Counted from the first letter of the stretch, positions 9,315 through 17,917 are shown. The stretch is 64,000 nt of DNA from Skermania piniformis (GCF_019285775.1 NZ_CP079105.1:4162603-4226602); one strand, 5' to 3'. Translations and numbers: made by a program. The notes: generated from the sequence alone by a model not told the origin.

Positions 9315-9767
9315 TCACCAGCCGGTGGAACCCGACTCCAGCTCGGGCTCCGACGCCGCGACCACCAGGTAACCGTCGGGGTCGCGCAGCCAGATCTCCC
9401 GGGCGCTGGAGTTCGGGTTGCGGTGCGGCTCGGTCTGCACCCGGGCACCCCGGGCGCGGACCCGCTCGACGACGCCGTCGAAGTCGGCGACCTCGAACCA
9501 GACCGCCAACCCGTTGCCGAGCGGCCGGTCGGGATCGACCAGACCGCCGTGGTGGTGCTCGGCGTCGGCAACATGCAGTTGCAGGACCAACCGGCCGTCA
9601 CTGAGGAGCCGCTCATACTCCTTCCGATGCGGGTGCTCGGGCTCGGGATGACCACTGACGAGACCGAAGATCGCGCGGTACCAGTCCCCGGACCGGCGGA
9701 CGTCGCCGACGCAGAGCAACGGTTGCGGGCGGACATTCGGGGAACCCACGGCGGGCGCACTGGACAT
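9315..9767 (-). CDS. VOC-superfamily (glyoxalase/bleomycin resistance-like) protein
   Basis: About 150 residues with the paired beta-alpha-beta-beta-beta pattern of vicinal oxygen chelate proteins: PQPLLCVGDVRRSGDWYRAIFGL at the start and, in the second half, AVWFEVADFDGVVERVRARGA followed by REIWLRDPDGYLVVAAS. His and Glu positions in LVLQLHVADAEH and near the C-terminus could bind a metal. Members range from lyases and dioxygenases to drug-binding proteins and the substrate cannot be told from sequence. The start is uncertain: an ATG six codons upstream is also in frame and neither has a clear Shine-Dalgarno. The gene lies between the ketosteroid isomerase and the thiolase on the same strand, separated by short gaps. 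Confidence 0.8.
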   Translation of the reverse strand: MSSAPAVGSPNVRPQPLLCVGDVRRSGDWYRAIFGLVSGHPEPEHPHRKEYERLLSDGRLVLQLHVADAEHHHGGLVDPDRPLGNGLAVWFEVADFDGVVERVRARGARVQTEPHRNPNSSAREIWLRDPDGYLVVAASEPELESGSTGW

Positions 9768-9815
9768 GGCCCGAGTCTCGCGCATCGGCTTCGGCGCCGC
9801 GTCGCCGAATGCGCA

Positions 9816-11111
9816 CTATCGCTGCAGGATCGCCACCACGCCCATCCCCGAACCCGCGCAGATGCTGATCAATGCCCGGCCGCCGCCGCGCTCGGCGAGC
9901 GCCTTCGCCGTGCCGGCAAAGATCCGGCCACCGGTGGCGCCGAACGGGTGCCCGGTGGCGAGCGAGCCACCGTTGACGTTCAGTTTGCTGCGGTCGACGG
10001 TGCCCAACGGCTCGGCCCGGCCCAGACGTTCCCGGCCGAACCGGGGATCGCCCCAGGCCGCGAGGGTGCTGAGCACCTGCGAGGCAAACGCTTCGTGAAT
10101 CTCGTACAGGTCGAAATCCGCCAGGGTGAGGCCGTTGCGGTCGAGCAGCGTCGCCACCGCGTAGGCCGGGGCCATCAGGACGCCTTCGTCGCGCGGATCG
10201 CCGTCGACGTAGTCCACCGCCGCGCTCTGCGCATCGATCAGGTATGCCAGCGGCTCGATCCCGCGCTCGGCCGCCCACGCGTCGGTGGCCAGCAACACGG
10301 TCGACGCACCGTCGGTGAGCGTGGTCGAGTTGGCCGCGGTCATCGTGCCGTCCGGGCCGCCGAAACACGGCCGCAGCCGGGCCAGCTTCGCCTCGTCGAC
10401 GTCGCGGCGCAGGTTGCCGTCGTGGTCCAGGCCACGGAACGGCGTCATCAGGTCGGCGAAGAAGCCGCGGTCGTAGGCGGCGGCCAGATTGCGGTGGCTG
10501 GCCAGCGCGAGCTCGTCCTGCGCAGCCCGGGTCACGCCCCAGGCAGCGCCGGTCAGCGCCTGACCTTCGCCGGGCGGCAGACCGGTGCGCCGCTCGGCCG
10601 GACCCGGGATGTCGAGGTCGAAGTCGGTCGGGCGGAGCCGGGCGATCTCGCGGGCCCGCGCGGCGTTCGAGCGGGCGGCGTTGATCCGGACCAGCCGGTT
10701 GCGCAGCTTCGGACCGAAACCGATCGGCGGATCGGACGTGGTGTCGGCGCCACACGCGATGCCGGAGTCGATCTGACCGAGGGCAATCTTGTTCGCAATA
10801 TGCACGACCGTCTGCCCGCCGGTACTGCACTGCTGCTGGATGTCCAGCGCCGGGGTGCGCCGCGCCAGTTTCGAGCCGACCACCGCCTCCCGGGTCAGGC
10901 TGTGGTCGCGGGCCAGCTTGACCACCGCACCACCGGCCACCTCGCCGATCGGCTCGTCGGCGAGACCGAACCGGTCGATCAAACCGGCGAGCGCCGCGCC
11001 GAGCATCTGCTCGTTGGTCGCGTCGAGGTACTGGGCATTCGAGCGCGCGAACGGAATCCGGTTACCGCCCAGCACGGCCACCGGACGAATGCTGCGGACA
11101 GGTGTCGTCAT
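9816..11111 (-). CDS. fadA2: Acetyl-CoA acyltransferase (thiolase), FadA2/FadI-like
   Basis: The 431-residue enzyme starts with VAVLGGNRIPFARS, typical of the mycobacterial FadA2 group, and contains the thiolase catalytic set: nucleophilic Cys in DIQQQCSTGGQ, His in YEIHEAFASQ, NVNGGSLATGHPFGATGGR and the second Cys in SICAGSGMG. It should cleave 3-ketoacyl-CoA to acetyl-CoA in fatty acid or sterol side-chain degradation, or run in the condensing direction. Length is normal. It points away from the nitroreductase gene and leads the strand that continues with the VOC and ketosteroid isomerase genes, so the three may form one transcript. The symbol follows similarity to M. tuberculosis FadA2 and is a family-level assignment. 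Confidence 0.88.
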   Translation of the reverse strand: MTTPVRSIRPVAVLGGNRIPFARSNAQYLDATNEQMLGAALAGLIDRFGLADEPIGEVAGGAVVKLARDHSLTREAVVGSKLARRTPALDIQQQCSTGGQTVVHIANKIALGQIDSGIACGADTTSDPPIGFGPKLRNRLVRINAARSNAARAREIARLRPTDFDLDIPGPAERRTGLPPGEGQALTGAAWGVTRAAQDELALASHRNLAAAYDRGFFADLMTPFRGLDHDGNLRRDVDEAKLARLRPCFGGPDGTMTAANSTTLTDGASTVLLATDAWAAERGIEPLAYLIDAQSAAVDYVDGDPRDEGVLMAPAYAVATLLDRNGLTLADFDLYEIHEAFASQVLSTLAAWGDPRFGRERLGRAEPLGTVDRSKLNVNGGSLATGHPFGATGGRIFAGTAKALAERGGGRALISICAGSGMGVVAILQR

Positions 11112-11175
11112 ACGCGCAAGGGTACGTCAGCCGCGCGCCATGTCCGCGACCTGGGCTCGGACGTAGGCTCGTCGG

Positions 11176-11589
11176 ATGAGCGACTTCAACTCCGCCATCA
11201 TCGACGAATTCCGCGCCAACGCCGGCCAGGTCGGCGGGCCGTTCGCCGGGGGTGACCTGCTGTTGCTGCACACGATCGGGGCGCGCAGCGGCGCCGAGCG
11301 GATCAACCCGCTCGCCTACGCGACCGACGACGGTGACCTGATCATCGCCGCGTCCCGGGCCGGCAGCGACCAGAATCCGGACTGGTACCACAATCTGGCG
11401 GCGCACCCGGACATCACCGTCGAGGTCGGCAATGACACCTACCCGGTGACGGCGACCGCGATCACCGGCGGCCCCGAACGCGACCGGCTGTACGGCCTGC
11501 TGGTGGCCAAGATGCCTGGCTTCGCCGAGTACGAGACGAAGACCAGCCGGGTCATTCCGGTGATCCGGCTGCGTCGCACGGCCGCCTGA
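11176..11589 (+). CDS. F420-dependent nitroreductase family (Ddn-like) protein
   Basis: The 137-residue protein has the split-barrel pattern of deazaflavin-dependent reductases: LLLLHTIGARSGAERINPLAY, then SDQNPDWYHNLAAHPDITVEVG, and a C-terminal RVIPVIRLRR. The GARSG...P and NPDWYHNL segments are diagnostic for the Ddn/FDOR-A class that uses F420H2. Natural substrates are usually quinones or unsaturated carbonyls. Presence of fgd further along the window shows that the cell makes and reduces F420. It is a single gene transcribed divergently from the thiolase. Confidence 0.86.
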   Translation: MSDFNSAIIDEFRANAGQVGGPFAGGDLLLLHTIGARSGAERINPLAYATDDGDLIIAASRAGSDQNPDWYHNLAAHPDITVEVGNDTYPVTATAITGGPERDRLYGLLVAKMPGFAEYETKTSRVIPVIRLRRTAA

Positions 11590-11628
11590 GCCGCGACGAA
11601 CAAGCTGCCGCACGCGTTCTGACGCCCC

Positions 11629-11648
11629 GCGCGCGGATATCCGCGCGC
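11629..11648. promoter_or_regulatory. Perfect 20-bp palindrome upstream of the ABC importer operon
   Basis: The stretch reads identically on both strands over 20 bp, centred on GATATC, with alternating GC arms. It is followed within 30 bp by a second GC-rich imperfect inverted repeat. It lies in the 208 bp gap between the F420 reductase gene and the solute-binding protein gene, about 150 bp before the latter. A repressor operator for the transport operon is possible; a terminator hairpin for the reductase gene is less likely because there is no loop and no T run. Confidence 0.4.
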
Positions 11649-11797
11649 ATCGCGCGAGAACCCGCGCGGCGGATACCACCTCTCGCGCACACTCGCGCCC
11701 GCCGCATCCCGGGTCCGTCCGGGTTACGCCCGCGACGCCGGCACGACTAGCGTAAATGCACCGTTCACCCAGCACCGGCACGCAGAGAGGCGAGTAC

Positions 11798-13072
11798 GTG
11801 AAACGATCAACCAGAGGACTGCCGCTCGGCGGGATGAAACTCGTTGCCGCCGCGACCGGCCTGGCCCTGGCGCTGTCCGCGTGCGGATTCGGCGGGGACG
11901 ACAGCAAGCAGGCCGACGACGCCACCACCCTCGACTTCCTGGCACCGAGCTACCGGGACGGCGACACCGGCACCAAGGCCCTCTGGGACACGATCATCGC
12001 CGACTTCGAAAAGCAGCACCCGAACATCGACGTCAAGCTCGAGATGCAGTCCTGGGACAACATCAACGATGTGGTGCGGACCAAACTGCAGTCCGAGGGC
12101 ACCACGCCGGACATCCTCAACATCGACGCCTACGCCAACTTCGCCGAGGACGGACTGCTCTACCCGGCCGCCGACGTCGTGTCCGACAGCGTGCGACAGG
12201 ACTTCCAGCCTCGGTTCGTGGAGAACGCCTCGCTGAACGGCATCCAGTACGGGCTGCCGCTGTTCGCGTCGGCGCGCACCTTGTTCTACAACCAGGACCT
12301 GTTCGACCGCGCCGGCGTGACCACACCGCCGCGCACCTGGGACGAGCTGCTCGACGCCGCGAAACGGATCGGTGCCCTCGGCGGCGGCGTCTCCGGCTAC
12401 GGGCTCCCGCTGGGGAGCGAGGAAGCCCAGGCGGAGACCTCGATCTGGACCTTCGGCGCCGGCGGCTCGTGGAGCGACGGCACCGCCATCACCGTCGACA
12501 CCCCGCAGAACCTGGACGGCGTGCAAGCGATGAAACGGATGATCGACGAGCGCGCGACCCAGCCGAACCCGGGCGCGTCCGACCGCACCCCGCTGATCAA
12601 CACGTTCATCCAAGGCCAGCTCGGGATGATCGAGGGCCTGCCGCCGACGGTGGCCCAGATCGCCGCGAAGAACCCCGCGTTGAAGTATGCGACCGCACCG
12701 ACGCCGACCAAGACCGGCGACCCCGTGACGCTCGGCGTGGCCGACCATCTGATGGCGTTCCGCAAGGACGGCGCCAAGCAGGACGCGATCCGCACCTTCC
12801 TCGACTACTTCTATTCGCCCGAGGTGTACGCGAACTTCGTCCGCACCGAGGGTTTCATCCCGATCACCAAGAGCGGCGCCGAGACCCTGAGCGACGACCC
12901 GGTCACCAAGTCGTTCCTGCCGACGCTGCCGAACGCGAAGTTCTACCCGGCGAACAACCCGAAGTGGCCGGCCGCCCAAGGCGCATTGCAGCAGAACATC
13001 GGCACGATCGACCAGGGTGCCGACCCGGCCGCGGTGCTGCAGAAGGTGCAGCAGGCCGTGGATGGCGCATAG
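11798..13072 (+). CDS. Sugar-type ABC importer, extracellular solute-binding lipoprotein
   Basis: The 424-residue protein has a lipoprotein signal: basic start, hydrophobic stretch and lipobox ending ALSAC at about residue 29. The mature part is a family 1 substrate-binding protein (MalE/UgpB type), with FEKQHPNIDVKLEMQSWDNINDVVRTKLQSEGTTPDILNID in the first lobe and GVADHLMAFRKDG and FLDYFYSPEVYANFV in the second. It should be anchored outside the membrane and deliver an oligosaccharide, glycerol phosphate or similar ligand. The GTG start follows GAGAGG at 8 bp. It overlaps the permease gene by 11 bp. Confidence 0.92.
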   Translation: MKRSTRGLPLGGMKLVAAATGLALALSACGFGGDDSKQADDATTLDFLAPSYRDGDTGTKALWDTIIADFEKQHPNIDVKLEMQSWDNINDVVRTKLQSEGTTPDILNIDAYANFAEDGLLYPAADVVSDSVRQDFQPRFVENASLNGIQYGLPLFASARTLFYNQDLFDRAGVTTPPRTWDELLDAAKRIGALGGGVSGYGLPLGSEEAQAETSIWTFGAGGSWSDGTAITVDTPQNLDGVQAMKRMIDERATQPNPGASDRTPLINTFIQGQLGMIEGLPPTVAQIAAKNPALKYATAPTPTKTGDPVTLGVADHLMAFRKDGAKQDAIRTFLDYFYSPEVYANFVRTEGFIPITKSGAETLSDDPVTKSFLPTLPNAKFYPANNPKWPAAQGALQQNIGTIDQGADPAAVLQKVQQAVDGA

Positions 13073-13985
13073 GAACACCGGTCGGTCGTCGGCGCCCCGC
13101 CGGCGACCGACCGCCGGCGCGGCCGGCCCGCTGCTCTGGATCGGGCCCGCGCTACTGCTGATCGCCGGGATCGTGTTCTTCCCGGTGCTGTACATGTTCT
13201 GGACCGCCACCCGGGACCTCTCGCCGTACGGTCAGGATCGCGGTCCGGCCGGCCTGGCCAACTTCCGCACGCTGCTGCAGATCGACGAACTGCCGTCGGT
13301 GCTATGGCATACCGCGGTGTGGGTGGTCGGGGTGGTCGCGCTCACCCTGCTCTTGTCGCTGGCCCTGGCACAGTTCCTGAACAAGGACTTCCCCGGCCGC
13401 AAGCTGGTCCGGCTCGCCGTGCTGGTGCCGTGGGCGGCGTCGGTGGTGATGACCACCACGATCTTCTACTACCTGCTGGACCCCGACGTCGGGATCGCGA
13501 ACCGGCTGCTGGTCGACATCGGCCTGCTCGAGCGCGGCTACGGCTTCACCAAGCAACCCGGCTCGGCATTCCTGGTCGCGATGGCGGTGGCCGTGTTCGT
13601 CTCGGTCCCGTTCACCGCCTACACGATCCTGGCCGGGCTGCAATCGATTCCGGCCGACATCCTGGAGGCGGCCCGGGTGGACGGGGCGCGGGCGGGACAG
13701 CGCTACCGGCATATCGTGCTCCCGCACCTGCGCCCGGCGATCGCCGTCGCCACCGTGGTGAACATCATCAACGTGTTCAACTCACTGCCGATCCTGCAGG
13801 TGATCACCGGCAGCATCGCCGGATTCCGCGCCGACACCACCACCACGCTGACCTTCAAGCTGATCCGGCAGAACCAGCAGGTGGACACCGCAGCAGCGAT
13901 GAGCGTGCTGAACTTCGCGCTGATCGTGGTGGTGGTCACGATCTACGTCCGCGCGACGCGGCCCACCCGGGCGGCCGAGCGATGA
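13062..13985 (+). CDS. Sugar-type ABC importer permease 1 (MalF/UgpA-like)
   Basis: The 307-residue protein has six predicted membrane segments and the EAA loop that contacts the ATPase (EAARVDGARAGQRYRHIVLPHLRPAI, about residues 205-230). It starts at an ATG inside the end of the binding-protein gene and ends in an ATGA overlap with the second permease gene, so the three genes are translationally coupled. The N-terminal 25 residues are basic and Pro/Arg rich, the rest is typical for the MalF class without the large periplasmic loop. Confidence 0.92.
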   Translation: MAHRNTGRSSAPRRRPTAGAAGPLLWIGPALLLIAGIVFFPVLYMFWTATRDLSPYGQDRGPAGLANFRTLLQIDELPSVLWHTAVWVVGVVALTLLLSLALAQFLNKDFPGRKLVRLAVLVPWAASVVMTTTIFYYLLDPDVGIANRLLVDIGLLERGYGFTKQPGSAFLVAMAVAVFVSVPFTAYTILAGLQSIPADILEAARVDGARAGQRYRHIVLPHLRPAIAVATVVNIINVFNSLPILQVITGSIAGFRADTTTTLTFKLIRQNQQVDTAAAMSVLNFALIVVVVTIYVRATRPTRAAER

Positions 13986-14830
13986 CGGATCGGACCCGCC
14001 GGGCCCGGGCGCGGCGCCGCTGGGATCTGACCGCGATCGGACTGCTGCTCGCCCTCGTCTTCCTGCTCCCGTTCGTCGTGATGGTGCTCGGCTCGTTGAA
14101 GAGCCAAGCCGAGATCCTGCGCATCCCACCGACCTACCTGCCGCAGTCGTGGCATCCGGACAACTACCTGCGGATGTGGCGCACGCCGGAGACCCCGCTG
14201 CCGTTCAACCTGGTCAGCACCCTGGTCATGACCGTCGGCGGTACCGTGCTGGCCCTGGCGGTCGCCATCCCGGCGGCGTATTACTCTGCGCGGCAGCGGT
14301 TTCCCGGGCGGGCAGCATTCTTGGCGACCGTCCTGGTCACCCAGATGCTGCAACCGACCGTGCTGGCCACCGGTCTGCTCCGGGAGTTCTTCGCGCTCGG
14401 GATCAACGACACCTGGCTGGCGATGATCCTGGTGAACGCGGCGTTCAACCTGGCGTTTGCGATCTGGATCCTGCACAGTTTTTTCGCCTCGATTCCGGTC
14501 GAGATCGAAGAGGCGGCGCAGCTGGACGGATTGAACCGGTTGCAGACCTTGCTGCGGGTGAGCCTGCCGCTGGTCTGGCCCGGCGTGGTGACCGCGACCA
14601 TCTTCGTCGTCGTCGCCTGCTGGAACGAGTTCGCGGCCAGCCTGGTCCTGTTGACCACCCCGGAGAACCAGCCGTTGTCGGTGGCGCTGACCAAGTTCGT
14701 CGGACAGTACGACACCGCGTGGCAGTACGTGTTCGCCATCTCCAGCCTGGCCATCGTGCCGGTGGTGATCCTGTTTGCGCTGATCGAGCGCCGGCTGGTC
14801 GCCGGCCTCACCACCGGCAGCGTCCGCTGA
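13982..14830 (+). CDS. Sugar-type ABC importer permease 2 (MalG/UgpE-like)
   Basis: The 282-residue permease has six membrane segments, a periplasmic WHPDNYLRMW stretch after the first helix typical of MalG-like proteins, and an EAA loop with EIEEAAQLDGLNRLQTLLRVSLPLVWPG. It closes the operon. No ATP-binding subunit follows: the next gene is an L,D-transpeptidase. The importer must borrow a shared MsmK/UgpC-type ATPase encoded elsewhere, as is common in actinobacteria (family knowledge). Confidence 0.92.
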   Translation: MTDRTRRARARRRWDLTAIGLLLALVFLLPFVVMVLGSLKSQAEILRIPPTYLPQSWHPDNYLRMWRTPETPLPFNLVSTLVMTVGGTVLALAVAIPAAYYSARQRFPGRAAFLATVLVTQMLQPTVLATGLLREFFALGINDTWLAMILVNAAFNLAFAIWILHSFFASIPVEIEEAAQLDGLNRLQTLLRVSLPLVWPGVVTATIFVVVACWNEFAASLVLLTTPENQPLSVALTKFVGQYDTAWQYVFAISSLAIVPVVILFALIERRLVAGLTTGSVR

Positions 14831-14893
14831 GTTCGCCGGGGGTTGTGGCCTGATCGTGTTCGATCCGGCGCGCTTCGGTATCCTCGTCGGACG

Positions 14894-15586
14894 ATGATCT
14901 TGATCGTGCACCGACTGGTACTTCTCCTGTGGGCGACCGCGACCGTGCTGGCGCTCGGTGTGTCGGCCGCGCCGGCGGCCGGCGCCGAGCCCGCGCCCTG
15001 GTTCGTCGGCGGGGTGGGCGATGCGATTCAGGTGGTTTCGGTGGTACGCACCGGGCCGACCGACGCCGAGCTGCAGAGCTACGAGCGCACCGACTCGGGC
15101 TGGCAGCCGGTCGCCGACGCCGTACGGGCAAAGATCGGCGAAAAAGGCATGTCACCGGAGCATTACGACGGCTCGATGATGACCCCGACCGGCGCCTTCA
15201 CCCTCGACTACAGCTTCGGCACCGAGCCCAACCCGGGCGGCGCGCTCCGCTACGTCCAGACCGACGCCAACCACTGGTGGGACGGCGATCAGCGCAGCCC
15301 GACCTACAACACCATGCAGGTCTGCGCCCCGGCGGAGTGCAGATTTTCCACTGCGGCGGCCGACGGCACCGAGAATCTGGATATTCCGCAGTACGCGCAC
15401 GCCGTGGTGATGGGGGTGAATTCCGAACGCATCCCGGGCAAGGGCGGCGCGTTCTTCGTGCACACCACCGACGGCCAACCCACGGCCGGGTGCGTGGCGA
15501 TCGCCGACGACGCGATGGTGCAGCTGATCACCTGGCTACGGCCCGGCGCCGTGATCGCGATCGGCGAAGCGGGCGCCACGACCTGA
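14894..15586 (+). CDS. Secreted L,D-transpeptidase (YkuD-type) catalytic domain protein
   Basis: The 230-residue protein starts with a signal peptide (hydrophobic run LVLLLWATATVLALGVSA, cleavage after AAPAAGA). The C-terminal half has the YkuD signature: TPTGAFTL near the middle and HTTDGQPTAGCVAI near the end, with the catalytic His and Cys (H-x8-9-GC spacing). Such enzymes make or remodel 3-3 crosslinks in peptidoglycan, or act as related periplasmic transpeptidases. Compared with Ldt proteins of mycobacteria it lacks Ig-like domains, so it belongs to the short, stand-alone group. It lies 63 bp after the ABC operon and has its own start; functional linkage to the importer is not evident. 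Confidence 0.8.
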   Translation: MILIVHRLVLLLWATATVLALGVSAAPAAGAEPAPWFVGGVGDAIQVVSVVRTGPTDAELQSYERTDSGWQPVADAVRAKIGEKGMSPEHYDGSMMTPTGAFTLDYSFGTEPNPGGALRYVQTDANHWWDGDQRSPTYNTMQVCAPAECRFSTAAADGTENLDIPQYAHAVVMGVNSERIPGKGGAFFVHTTDGQPTAGCVAIADDAMVQLITWLRPGAVIAIGEAGATT

Positions 15587-15605
15587 CCCGACCGGGCCGA
15601 GCGGT

Positions 15606-15905
15606 TCAGGCCACGACCACCACCAGCTCCCGCGGCGGCAGGCCGTGAAACGGATCGCCGGTCGTCAGCTGTACCGTCGCCGCGCCGCGCCGCGCCGCCG
15701 CGAGCACCACGACATCCGGCGGACCCGCAGGCGCGAGCACCCGCCCGTCGGAAAGCCGGATCGCACTTCGATACACCCCCGCCACCGTCACGGCGGATCC
15801 CGATGACACCCGTGCTCCCGCGGCGGGTAACACGGCGATGTCACCGGGCTCCAACTCCAGCCGTTCTGCGACCGGATCGGCGCGGAGATCAACCCACCGT
15901 GACAT
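15606..15905 (-). CDS. Small protein translationally coupled to the astacin-like peptidase, function unknown
   Basis: A 99-residue frame starting at an ATG inside the last codons of the peptidase gene (17 bp overlap). It is rich in Val, Ala and Gly, with a predicted all-beta pattern (ELEPGDIAVLPAAGARVSSGSAVTVAGVYR and a repeated hydrophobic strand pattern to the end) and no signal or membrane segment. I do not recognise a family. The coupling suggests co-production with the peptidase, for example as a chaperone, inhibitor or substrate; that is inference. Confidence 0.55.
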   Translation of the reverse strand: MSRWVDLRADPVAERLELEPGDIAVLPAAGARVSSGSAVTVAGVYRSAIRLSDGRVLAPAGPPDVVVLAAARRGAATVQLTTGDPFHGLPPRELVVVVA

Positions 15906-16845
15906 GTTCCTGCGTGAGCGCAGATTCGATGCTCACGTCCGCGGACTGGTCCCAATCCGTCTGGTCGACGAACGGCCAGAATCGGGGATAGATGGTACGG
16001 GCGAAGCCCCGGTCGGTGAGGTTGATATCGAGGCCACCGCGAATCGGCTGTCCGTCCTTGGTGATCTGCGCAGGCAACTGGTAACACATGATCGAGTCCT
16101 GATCGGCATTCGGAGTGCCCATGATCGAGCTTTCCTCCAACGGGGTCAGGACGTTCGATCGCGTCTGCTGCTCACTCCAGCCGTAGGTGGTGCGGAAGTA
16201 CGCGATCGTCTTGGCGACGTCGAGTCGACCGACCAGCGAGCGACGCAGATGCTCGTGCGGGAACCCGAGGGTGTGGCCGGTTTCGTGCCGGACGACCCGC
16301 TTGTACTCACGCTCCGGAGTGGCCATCGTGAAGCCTTGCAGGTTCATCGTCGGGCGGTCTCGCGGGATGAGCAGGATATCGGTTCCGAGATAGGACCAAT
16401 AGCCCTGCCCGGCCCGCGAGATACGCACCTGTCCCACGCCGCTGGTCAGCGCGAAACGGACCCCGATTCCCCAGGCGTTCATATGACCGAGGATGCGCTG
16501 CCGCAGCTCGGCTGCCGTGCTCTCGACGAAGCTGACCGTCAGCGTCCGCCGCCGCCGACCCCAGTACTTGGAGGTCAGCACCGCCAGGTCCGCCGGATCC
16601 GGCAAGCCGCCGTCGGGTAGCCCGGCCTGGGTGAACGGGGAGTTCACCGGATTGATGGTGGCGGCCAGCTCGGCCGCACGGACGCGCAGCCGAGCCGGCA
16701 GATCTTGGACGACGCAGGTCACATCGTCGTCGACCGGGCCGTCGGTACCGACATCGGCGCCGATGTCGGCCAGTTCGGCGGCGTCGGCGTGATCATCGGT
16801 GGGACCGGCGTCGCCGTTGCGCATGTGGTCGGAAAGCGTACTCAT
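15889..16845 (-). CDS. Astacin-like (M12A) zinc metallopeptidase
   Basis: The 318-residue protein contains the full metzincin zinc site HETGHTLGFPHEH (HExxHxxGxxHE) around residues 200-212 and a Met-turn SIMCY about 55 residues later, both diagnostic of astacins and close relatives. The N-terminal 60 residues are Asp-rich and look like a propeptide or linker; there is no classical signal peptide, unusual for an astacin, so export by another route or an intracellular role has to be considered. The ATG at 16845 is preceded by AAGGAG. Bacterial astacins cleave extracellular proteins; this one's target is unknown. It overlaps a small downstream gene. Confidence 0.85.
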   Translation of the reverse strand: MSTLSDHMRNGDAGPTDDHADAAELADIGADVGTDGPVDDDVTCVVQDLPARLRVRAAELAATINPVNSPFTQAGLPDGGLPDPADLAVLTSKYWGRRRRTLTVSFVESTAAELRQRILGHMNAWGIGVRFALTSGVGQVRISRAGQGYWSYLGTDILLIPRDRPTMNLQGFTMATPEREYKRVVRHETGHTLGFPHEHLRRSLVGRLDVAKTIAYFRTTYGWSEQQTRSNVLTPLEESSIMGTPNADQDSIMCYQLPAQITKDGQPIRGGLDINLTDRGFARTIYPRFWPFVDQTDWDQSADVSIESALTQEHVTVG

Positions 16846-16914
16846 GGAAACTCCTTGATCGGTAACGTCATCAAGACTTTCCACGGAAAAAGCGGCCCGA
16901 TCCTGAGTAGCCGA

Positions 16915-17268
16915 CTACTCGACTTCGGACCCGCGCAGAATCCGCACCAGGGGCCGCCCCTTCGCCAGCTCGTCGACCAGCTTGTCCAGGTAGCGAATCT
17001 GCTGCATCAACGGGTCGTCGATCTCCTGCACCTTCACCCCGCAGATCGAGCCGGTGATCAGCGCGACGTTCGGGTTCAGCTGCGCCGCCGCGAAGAACTC
17101 CTCGAACGTGGTGCCGGCGTCGAGATACCGGTGCAGGGTCGCGGCGTCGAAACCGGTGAGCCACTCGACGACCTGCTCCAACTCGGCCGTCGTTCGCCCC
17201 TTCTTCTCGACTTTGGCCACGTAGTGCGGGTAGACCGAAGCGACGCTGACGGTGAAGATGCGGCTCAT
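16915..17268 (-). CDS. DUF2200 family protein
   Basis: The 117-residue protein matches the DUF2200 pattern almost end to end: MSRIFTVSVASVYPHYVAKVEKKGRT at the start, VVEWLTGFDAA, then DAGTTFEEFF, NPNVALITGSICGV, and DDPLMQQIRYLDKLVDELAKGRP near the end. The family is widespread, small and cytosolic, with no known activity. The start was placed at the MSRIF methionine because all family members begin there; the longer in-frame extension upstream is not conserved. It is a single gene on the minus strand next to the peptidase. Confidence 0.88.
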   Translation of the reverse strand: MSRIFTVSVASVYPHYVAKVEKKGRTTAELEQVVEWLTGFDAATLHRYLDAGTTFEEFFAAAQLNPNVALITGSICGVKVQEIDDPLMQQIRYLDKLVDELAKGRPLVRILRGSEVE

Positions 17269-17489
17269 CCGCCGAGCGTAGTGCGGGCAGGTCCCGATCG
17301 AGCTCGAGCGCCTGGGGAACGGCGTCGAGGTCGACGGGCTAGGGAACTCTACGAGTTTATCGCCGAATCGGTAGATATAGCTATCGACCGCTGACAAGGC
17401 GAGCCGGAAACGTCGGGATCGACCTCGGCCGGCAGGCGAACGCGCCGGGGAGGTAATCTGTGCGCAGATGATCTGCGGAGGGACTTAAG

Positions 17490-17912
17490 GTGTGGAGCAC
17501 CGACTACAGCATCGAGATTCCGGTCCCGGCCGAGGTGGTGTGGCCGCTGTTGCGCGATGTCGAACATTGGGCGGACTGGAACGACGGAGTCGAGTCGATC
17601 GCGCTGGACGGACCGGTCGCGGTCGGCACGAGTTTCGTGATGACCCCGCCGGGGGAGGACCCGATCACCAGCTCGATCGTCGCGCTGCGCGAGGGCGCCG
17701 AGATCAGTGATCTGACCGAGTTCGAGGGCCTGCAGATCACGGTCCGGCACCTGGTGACCGCGGCCGGTGCGGGAAGCGTCGTGATCTACCGGATCACCGT
17801 CGCCGGTCCCGTGCCGGACGAGGTCGCCCGAGAGGTCGGCGAGATGGTGTCGGCAGACTTCCCCGACGTGCTGGCCAACCTGCGCGCACGCGCGGTCGAC
17901 CGAGCGGGCTGA
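17490..17912 (+). CDS. SRPBCC (START-like) superfamily protein
   Basis: A 140-residue protein beginning STDYSIEIPVPAEVVWPLLRDVEHWADWNDGVES, the usual opening of polyketide cyclase/dehydrase-like SRPBCC proteins, which form a helix-grip fold around a hydrophobic ligand. GTG start with GGAGGGA 9 bp upstream. It ends five bases before the start of a MarR regulator gene and is probably co-transcribed with it, so the regulator may answer to a ligand handled by this protein. Confidence 0.8.
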   Translation: MWSTDYSIEIPVPAEVVWPLLRDVEHWADWNDGVESIALDGPVAVGTSFVMTPPGEDPITSSIVALREGAEISDLTEFEGLQITVRHLVTAAGAGSVVIYRITVAGPVPDEVAREVGEMVSADFPDVLANLRARAVDRAG

Positions 17913-17917
17913 GTGTC

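Noticed and set aside
11629-11648. Palindrome as a rho-independent terminator
   Set aside because: A perfect palindrome with no loop and no following T run is a poor terminator; an operator is more plausible.
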